This document shows positions 59,132-64,000 of a stretch of DNA of 64,000 bases, piece by piece. Under the pieces are notes generated by a model. That model was not told where the DNA came from. It did not search any database and saw only the letters and a list, made by a program, of their open reading frames with translations. Numbering within the stretch: position 1 is the stretch's first letter; each line of letters begins with the position of its first letter. This stretch comes from Rhodococcus sp. 14-2470-1b (GTDB taxonomy: Bacteria > Actinomycetota > Actinomycetes > Mycobacteriales > Mycobacteriaceae), in contig NZ_NPFY01000001.1 in the NCBI RefSeq assembly GCF_002259415.1, positions 170,996 through 234,995 of the forward strand, written 5' to 3'. The position numbers were made by a program, and so were the translations under genes.

Positions 59132-60026
59132 AACCACCTTGACCCCTGCACCTGCTGCGTCCAGCTACGCCGAGGTTGCCGCCATTCGTGCGAGCGACCC
59201 GCAGGCCATCGAACGAGCGTGGGCAACCCGCGCCACTCGTGAGACCATCCGCGGAAACGGCCGGCTCATGATCGTCGCCGCCGACCACCCGGCCCGCGGG
59301 GCACTGTCGGTCGGATCGAACATGACCGCGATGAACAGCCGCACCGAGCTGCTCGACCGTCTTCGCACCGCACTGGAGAACCCCGGCGTCGACGGTGTCC
59401 TCGCCTCCTCGGAGATCCTGGACGACCTGGTTCTCCTCGGCGCCCTCGAAGACAAGGTCGTGTTCTCGTCGATGAACCGCGGTGGGCTCGCGGGCGCATC
59501 GTTCGAACTGGACGACCGCATGACGGGTGCCACCGCAGCATCCACCGCCAAGGCTCGAATGAACGGCGCAAAGATGCTCACCCGCATTGCACTCGACGAT
59601 CCAGGGACACTCGAGACGATGACCGCGTGCGCCCAGGCGATCGACGAGCTCGCCGAGCGTCAGCTCATCGCCATGGTCGAGCCGTTCCTGTCCAGCCGCG
59701 TCGAAGGGCGCGTCAAGAACGATCTCAGCGCCGACGCTGTCATCAAGTCCATCCACATCACGCAAGGCCTCGGCTCGACGTCCGCCTACACATGGATGAA
59801 GCTCCCCGTCGTCGACGAGATGGAGCGCGTCATGGACGCCACGACGCTTCCCACGCTGCTTCTGGGAGGAGATCCTCAGACCGCCCCGGAGGAGACCTAC
59901 GCGAGCTGGGCCAAGGCGCTCGAGATCCCCGCCGTTCGCGGTCTGATCGTCGGACGCACCCTGCTGTACCCCCAGGACGGCGATGTCGCAGGCGCCGTTG
60001 CCACCGCTGTGAACATGGTGAGGTGA
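59124..60026 (+). CDS. Cgl0159-type (beta/alpha)8 aldolase, IolJ-equivalent
   Basis: A 300-residue TIM-barrel protein beginning MSETTLTPAPAASSYAEVAA. The core starts with GRLMIVAADHPARGALSVGS (about 46-65), which resembles DeoC/LacD/class I fructose-bisphosphate aldolases. A Lys-rich strand (LSADAVIKSIHITQGLG) and the phosphate-binding end TLLLGGDPQTAPEETYASWA and VRGLIVGRTLLYPQDGDV follow. In corynebacteria a protein of this family sits directly between iolC and iolA. I infer that it cleaves 2-deoxy-5-keto-gluconate-6-phosphate to malonate semialdehyde and dihydroxyacetone phosphate, since no other aldolase gene is visible in the island. Confidence 0.78.
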   Translation: MSETTLTPAPAASSYAEVAAIRASDPQAIERAWATRATRETIRGNGRLMIVAADHPARGALSVGSNMTAMNSRTELLDRLRTALENPGVDGVLASSEILDDLVLLGALEDKVVFSSMNRGGLAGASFELDDRMTGATAASTAKARMNGAKMLTRIALDDPGTLETMTACAQAIDELAERQLIAMVEPFLSSRVEGRVKNDLSADAVIKSIHITQGLGSTSAYTWMKLPVVDEMERVMDATTLPTLLLGGDPQTAPEETYASWAKALEIPAVRGLIVGRTLLYPQDGDVAGAVATAVNMVR

Positions 60027-60030
60027 GTCG

Positions 60031-60945
60031 ATGAATTCCGAGTACTACATCGCAGCTGGATCCGGTAGCAAGGACGGCTTCGACGTCGCCGTGACGCCCG
60101 AGTCCGCAGCCAGGAGTGGAGCCGGCGGAACGACCCGAATCGATTGGACGGAATCGAGCCTCTGGACTGTGACGCTGGCTGCCGGTCAGTCGGTCGATCT
60201 CAGTTCCGGCCCCGACGAGATCATGGTCGTTCCGCTGTCCGGATCGGCCACCGTCACCAGTGAGGGAACCAAGTTCGACCTCGCCGGCCGTGCATCGGTG
60301 TTCGACGGACCATCCGACTTCGCGTACGTCGGCAAGGACTCGGCGTACACGCTCTCGAGCGTCGACGGCGGACGGTTCGCTCTGTGCGGCGCCCGCGCGG
60401 AGAACAAGCTTCCGTTCCGCTACGTCCCCGCGGCCGACATCTCGGTGGAACTGCGTGGGGCAGGAAACTGCAGCCGCCAGGTTCACAACTTCGGTACCGC
60501 CGACACGTTCGAGGCCGATTCGCTCATTGCCTGCGAGGTCATCACCCCCGGTGGCAACTGGTCGTCCTACCCGGGCCACAAGCACGACGAGAACACCCCG
60601 ACCGAATCCGCGCTCGAAGAGATCTACTACTTCGAGATCGCCGAAGGCCCGGACGGCAGTAACGGTTTCGGCTATCACCGCGTCTACGGCACCCCCACGC
60701 GTCCCATCGAGGTCCTCGAAGAGGTCCGCACCGGAGACGTCGTCCTCGTCCCGCACGGCTACCACGGCCCGTCCGTCGCAGCACCCGGCTACCACATGTA
60801 CTACCTGAACGTCATGGCCGGACCGGGTAAGGAACGCGCCTGGAACATCGTCGACGATCCCGAGCACACCTGGATCCGCGGCACCTGGGCAGACCAGGCC
60901 GTCGATCCTCGCCTTCCCCTCAACTCCGCATCGACAGGAGCATGA
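60031..60945 (+). CDS. iolB: 5-deoxy-glucuronate isomerase
   Basis: A 304-residue bicupin protein. The C-terminal cupin holds the metal-binding PGHKHDENTPTESALEEIYY (about 189-208), a hallmark of IolB, followed by VLVPHGYHGPSVAAPGYHMY with the remaining histidine ligand (about 239-258). Earlier are VVPLSGSATVTSEG and the FRYVPAADISVELRGAGNCS linker with RQVHNFG. The enzyme isomerises 5-deoxy-glucuronate to 5-dehydro-2-deoxygluconate, the IolC substrate. ATG 60031 is four bases after the previous stop. The 3' end overlaps iolD by 4 bases (ATGA at 60942-60945). Confidence 0.94.
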   Translation: MNSEYYIAAGSGSKDGFDVAVTPESAARSGAGGTTRIDWTESSLWTVTLAAGQSVDLSSGPDEIMVVPLSGSATVTSEGTKFDLAGRASVFDGPSDFAYVGKDSAYTLSSVDGGRFALCGARAENKLPFRYVPAADISVELRGAGNCSRQVHNFGTADTFEADSLIACEVITPGGNWSSYPGHKHDENTPTESALEEIYYFEIAEGPDGSNGFGYHRVYGTPTRPIEVLEEVRTGDVVLVPHGYHGPSVAAPGYHMYYLNVMAGPGKERAWNIVDDPEHTWIRGTWADQAVDPRLPLNSASTGA

Positions 60946-62900
60946 CCGTGGTGTCCACCGCACCGATCTCGGCGAGCAAGACCGAAAACACCGAAGGCAC
61001 GGTTCATCTCACCGTGTCCCAGGCAACCGTGAAGTTCCTGGCGAACCAGTACGTCGAGCGTGACGGCGTGCGTACCAAGTTCTTCGCAGGCGCATTCGGC
61101 ATCTTCGGACATGGCAACGTGGCCGGCCTCGGCCAGGCGCTTCTGCAGGCCGAGATCGACGCCGTCGAAGCCGGCACAGACCCGGAACTGCCCTATGTTC
61201 TCGGACGCAACGAGCAGGCAATGGTGCACAGCGCCGTCGCATACGCGCGGCAGAAGGACCGCCTCCAGGCGTGGGCCGTCACGGCAAGCGTCGGACCCGG
61301 CTCGACGAACATGCTGACCGGCGCTGCACTGGCGACGATCAACCGCCTGCCGGTCCTGCTGCTGCCTGCCGACACGTTCGCCACCCGCGCAAGTGCCCCG
61401 GTGCTGCAGGAACTGGAGCTCCCGTCGAGCGGAGACGTCACGGTCAACGACTCGTTCAAGCCACTCTCCCGCTACTTCGACCGCGTGTGGCGCCCGGAGC
61501 AGTTGCCCGGCGCACTGCTCGGTGCGATGCGCGTGCTGACCGATCCCGTCGAGACCGGCGCCGCCACCGTCGCCATCCCGCAGGACGTTCAGGCCGAGGC
61601 ATTCGACTGGCCCGAATCACTGTTCGCGCCGCGTACCTGGCACGTCGCTCGTCCGCTGCCCGAGAAGTCCGTGGTCTCGCGTGCCGCCGAGGTCATCCGC
61701 ACCGCGAAGAAACCGCTGATCGTCGCAGGCGGTGGCGTGATCTACTCCGGCGCCACCGACGCACTCGCTGCACTGTGCGAGAAGACCGGCATTCCGGTCG
61801 GCCAGAGCCAGGCAGGGAAGGGCTCGCTGACGTACGACCACCCGCAGTCCGTCGGCGCTCTCGGATCCACCGGCACCACCGCTGCCAACGCACTGGCCAC
61901 CGACGCCGACGTCATCATCGGAATCGGCACGCGCTACAGCGATTTCACCTCTGCGTCGCGCACGGCGTTCAACAACCCCGACGTACGTTTCGTCAACATC
62001 AACGTCGCGTCGATCGACTCGGTCAAGCAGGGCGGCATCTCCGTCGTCTCCGACGCTCGCGAGGCCTTGGAGGCGTTGATCGACGCCCTCGGCGACTACG
62101 AGGTTCCCGCCGAGTACCGCACCCTCGTCTCCCAGCTCGCTCAGCAGTGGGACGACACAGTGTCCTCGGTCTACAAGATCGAGGATTCCACCGCACCTCT
62201 GAATCAGAACCAGGTCATCGGCCTCGCGAACACGCTGTCCGACCCCCGCGACGTCGTCGTCTGCGCGGCAGGCTCGATGCCCGGTGATCTTCACAAGCTC
62301 TGGCGCACAAGAGATTCCAAGGGATACCACGTCGAGTACGGTTTCTCGTGCATGGGCTACGAGGTCGCCGGCGGTATCGGCGCCAAGATGGCCGAGCCGG
62401 ACCGCGACGTGTTCATCATGGTCGGTGACGGCTCCTACCTCATGATGGCGACCGAACTGGTCACCGCCGTGCAGGAAGGCGTCAAGGTCATCATGATCCT
62501 GGTGCAGAACCATGGCTTCGCGTCGATCGGATCGTTGTCGGAATCCCTCGGATCGCAGCGCTTCGGCACCGACTACCGCTACCGCGCCGAGAACGGACGC
62601 CTGCAGGGCAGCATTCTGCCGGTCGACCTCGCGGCCAACGCGGCCAGCCTCGGCGTCGACGTGGTACGCGTGAACAACGGCAACGAGTTCACCGACGCGG
62701 TCAAGGCCGCCAAAGCGAGCGAGACGTCCACCGTCATCCACGTGGAGACCGATCCGCTGATCGCGGCACCGGACTCCGAATCGTGGTGGGACGTACCGGT
62801 CAGTGCGACCTCGACTCTCGAGTCGACGCAGACCGCGTACGCCACCTACGAGAAGTGGAAGAAGATCCAGCGCCCCTTCCTCCGCCCGTCCGGCAACTGA
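60942..62900 (+). CDS. iolD: 3D-(3,5/4)-trihydroxycyclohexane-1,2-dione hydrolase (ThDP enzyme)
   Basis: A 652-residue thiamine-diphosphate enzyme of the acetolactate synthase superfamily. The N-terminal part is long and characteristic of IolD (TVSQATVKFLANQYVERDG, FFAGAFGIFGHGNVAGLGQA, YVLGRNEQAMVHSAVAYARQ with the catalytic glutamate region). A central domain (AAEVIRTAKKPLIVAGGGVI) follows. The ThDP motif begins at VFIMVGDGSYLMMATELVTA and continues to ILVQNHGFASIGSLSESLGS. It opens the diketo-inositol ring to 5-deoxy-glucuronate. Length agrees with the family. It is followed 24 bases later by iolH. Confidence 0.95.
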   Translation: MTVVSTAPISASKTENTEGTVHLTVSQATVKFLANQYVERDGVRTKFFAGAFGIFGHGNVAGLGQALLQAEIDAVEAGTDPELPYVLGRNEQAMVHSAVAYARQKDRLQAWAVTASVGPGSTNMLTGAALATINRLPVLLLPADTFATRASAPVLQELELPSSGDVTVNDSFKPLSRYFDRVWRPEQLPGALLGAMRVLTDPVETGAATVAIPQDVQAEAFDWPESLFAPRTWHVARPLPEKSVVSRAAEVIRTAKKPLIVAGGGVIYSGATDALAALCEKTGIPVGQSQAGKGSLTYDHPQSVGALGSTGTTAANALATDADVIIGIGTRYSDFTSASRTAFNNPDVRFVNINVASIDSVKQGGISVVSDAREALEALIDALGDYEVPAEYRTLVSQLAQQWDDTVSSVYKIEDSTAPLNQNQVIGLANTLSDPRDVVVCAAGSMPGDLHKLWRTRDSKGYHVEYGFSCMGYEVAGGIGAKMAEPDRDVFIMVGDGSYLMMATELVTAVQEGVKVIMILVQNHGFASIGSLSESLGSQRFGTDYRYRAENGRLQGSILPVDLAANAASLGVDVVRVNNGNEFTDAVKAAKASETSTVIHVETDPLIAAPDSESWWDVPVSATSTLESTQTAYATYEKWKKIQRPFLRPSGN

Positions 62901-62924
62901 CAACATTAGGACCAAGCCGACACC

Positions 62925-63800
62925 ATGAAGATCGCACTCGATCCCACTCCGTTCCATCACGATTTCTCGCTGCTGGAGCTGCCCCGCGTCGTAGCCGACC
63001 TCGGCTACGAGTACCTGCAGCTGACCCCGCACGTCGACATGATCCCGTTCTACAACCACCCGAAGGCCGACGACGACCTGGTCGCCAAGTTCAAGAAGGC
63101 CTGCAAGGATGCCGGTGTCGGTATCGCCTCCGTGCTCCCCGTGTTGCGCTGGGCAGGCCCGGACGAGGATGCGCGCGAGGCCGCAGTTCGGTACTGGAAG
63201 CGAGCCATTCAGATCACCGTCGACCTCGGCGTGAACGTCATGAACACCGAGTTCAGCGGACGACCGGAGAAGGCGGAGGAGTCCGAGCGGGCGTTCTACC
63301 GCTCGATGGAGGAACTCGTTCCGATCGTCGAACGTGAAGGCATCGACGTTCGCATCGATCCGCACCCCGACGATTTCGTCGAGGACGGACAGGCTGCCAT
63401 CCGGGTCATCCGCGGCATCAACTCCAAGAACTTCGGCATGGTCGTCGTCGCGTGCCATCAGTTCCACATGGGTGGTGATCTGCCCGGAATCTTCCAGACC
63501 GCAGGCGATCTCGTTCGCCTGGTGCACGTCGCGGACACGATGGACCATCACCGCTCGCACGGGCTTCGCTACATCACGAACCCGCCCGGAAATGCAGTGC
63601 GCGTACACCAGCACCTCAAGATCGGGGATGGCGACGTCAACTGGGACGAGTTCTTCGGCGGCCTGAGCAAGCTCGGGTTCTACGACCGTGACGACACGGT
63701 CATGGTGTCGAGCGTCTTCGGCGAGAACGAGAACGCCGACGAGGTCTCGCGCTACCAGCTCGAGACCATCAACGACTACATCGCAAAGCACAAGGGGTAA
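62925..63800 (+). CDS. iolH: IolH-type sugar phosphate isomerase/epimerase-like TIM-barrel protein
   Basis: A 291-residue xylose-isomerase-like TIM barrel starting MKIALDPTPFHHDFSLLELP, a recognisable IolH N-terminus. Metal-ligand candidates are in VNVMNTEFSGRPEKAEESER (Glu), VRIDPHPDDFVEDGQAAIRV (Asp/His), VACHQFHMGGDLPGIFQTAG (His) and VHVADTMDHHRSHGLRYITN. Its exact reaction in inositol breakdown is not settled, but IolH is regularly encoded in iol operons, including that of C. glutamicum. Start ATG 62925 has AGGA upstream. It precedes iolA by five bases. Confidence 0.88.
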   Translation: MKIALDPTPFHHDFSLLELPRVVADLGYEYLQLTPHVDMIPFYNHPKADDDLVAKFKKACKDAGVGIASVLPVLRWAGPDEDAREAAVRYWKRAIQITVDLGVNVMNTEFSGRPEKAEESERAFYRSMEELVPIVEREGIDVRIDPHPDDFVEDGQAAIRVIRGINSKNFGMVVVACHQFHMGGDLPGIFQTAGDLVRLVHVADTMDHHRSHGLRYITNPPGNAVRVHQHLKIGDGDVNWDEFFGGLSKLGFYDRDDTVMVSSVFGENENADEVSRYQLETINDYIAKHKG

Positions 63801-63805
63801 AAGTA

Positions 63806-64000
63806 ATGAGCAGCAACGTAATCGGACATTGGGTGGACGGTAAGCCGTTCGCTGGTACCTCCACCACCACCGCACCGGTCACCAACCCCGCCACCGGCGA
63901 GGTCACCGGCCAGCTCGCACTCGCCAACCTCGACGACGCACGCACCGTCATCGACGCCGCCGCAGCCGCCTTCCCCGCCTGGCGCGACACCTCCCTCGCC
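63806..64000 (+). CDS. iolA: Methylmalonate/malonate-semialdehyde dehydrogenase IolA, 5' end only
   Basis: ATG 63806 follows AAGGGG and opens a frame that runs off the window after 65 codons. The visible part, MSSNVIGHWVDGKPFAGTST, then APVTNPATGEVTGQLALANL and AAFPAWRDTS, is the N-terminal NAD-binding arm of the CoA-acylating semialdehyde dehydrogenase family (MmsA/IolA). That enzyme converts malonate semialdehyde to acetyl-CoA and CO2. No catalytic residues lie in the visible part, so the assignment rests on these N-terminal motifs and on the position at the end of the iol operon. Confidence 0.85.
   Translation, partial: MSSNVIGHWVDGKPFAGTSTTTAPVTNPATGEVTGQLALANLDDARTVIDAAAAAFPAWRDTSLA

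Noticed and set aside
61617..63875. 752-codon minus-strand open frame opposite iolD and iolH
   Set aside because: It spans two well-identified genes on the other strand and has no recognisable family. A shadow of high-GC codon use.

Overview
The window is a high-GC actinobacterial chromosome segment, most likely from Rhodococcus or a close mycolate-containing relative (Nocardiaceae). The proteins themselves point there, and the gene order of the first two thirds follows M. tuberculosis Rv3291c-Rv3319: lrpA, lhr, nei, glpD2, lpdA, Rv3304, amiA1/amiB1, deoD(punA), pmmB, upp, Rv3311, add, deoA, cdd, sdhCDAB. Start codons are mixed ATG/GTG/TTG. Genes are tightly packed, with many 1-4 base ATGA/GTGA/TGATG overlaps, and no gene-free stretch exceeds 300 bases. 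I see no rRNA, tRNA, CRISPR array, insertion sequence or prophage gene.

Layout. 1-5988: a flippase-like membrane protein (cut by the window edge) coupled to an Lrp/AsnC regulator, two acyl-CoA dehydrogenase family genes, a CPBP membrane protease with an NAD(P)-binding protein, and a small conserved protein. 6273-9040: a two-gene unit of an alpha-oxoamine synthase and an extended SDR carrying half of an alpha/beta hydrolase at its C-terminus. 8976-13005: a DUF1992 protein, a secreted protein, a flotillin/NfeD pair, and an unusual repeat locus (a perfect 60-bp palindrome next to three 19-bp tandem repeats). 13080-18405: Lhr helicase and endonuclease VIII. 18589-22537: glycerol metabolism, with glpD and glpK divergent. 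22522-28954: aminotransferase, LpdA-type flavoprotein, GGCT-like protein, two M20 amidohydrolases and a crotonase. 28984-39404: nucleoside/nucleobase salvage (punA, upp, add, deoA, cdd) and pmmB. This is interrupted by a four-gene type VII secretion-associated cassette (33115-35214) and an Rv3311 homologue. 39673-43087: succinate dehydrogenase sdhCDAB. 43170-46404: a probable glutarate pathway (family III CoA-transferase plus glutaryl-CoA dehydrogenase) divergent from an IclR regulator, with a 16-bp palindrome between them.

46385-64000 is dominated by an inositol catabolic island. It holds five Gfo/Idh/MocA dehydrogenases, IolE, two LacI regulators, a GntR regulator (IolR-like) and the operon iolC-aldolase-iolB-iolD-iolH-iolA; iolA runs off the window. 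Together these cover inositol oxidation, dehydration (IolE), ring opening (IolD), isomerisation (IolB), phosphorylation (IolC), aldol cleavage and semialdehyde oxidation (IolA). Two exact copies of a 10-bp sequence matching the motif I recall for corynebacterial IolR lie in front of iolC/iolR and in the divergent promoter between two of the dehydrogenases, so the GntR protein probably controls both. Several other palindromes mark likely LacI/IclR operators and bidirectional terminators.

Functions are inferred from motifs and family resemblance read by eye; no database search was run.
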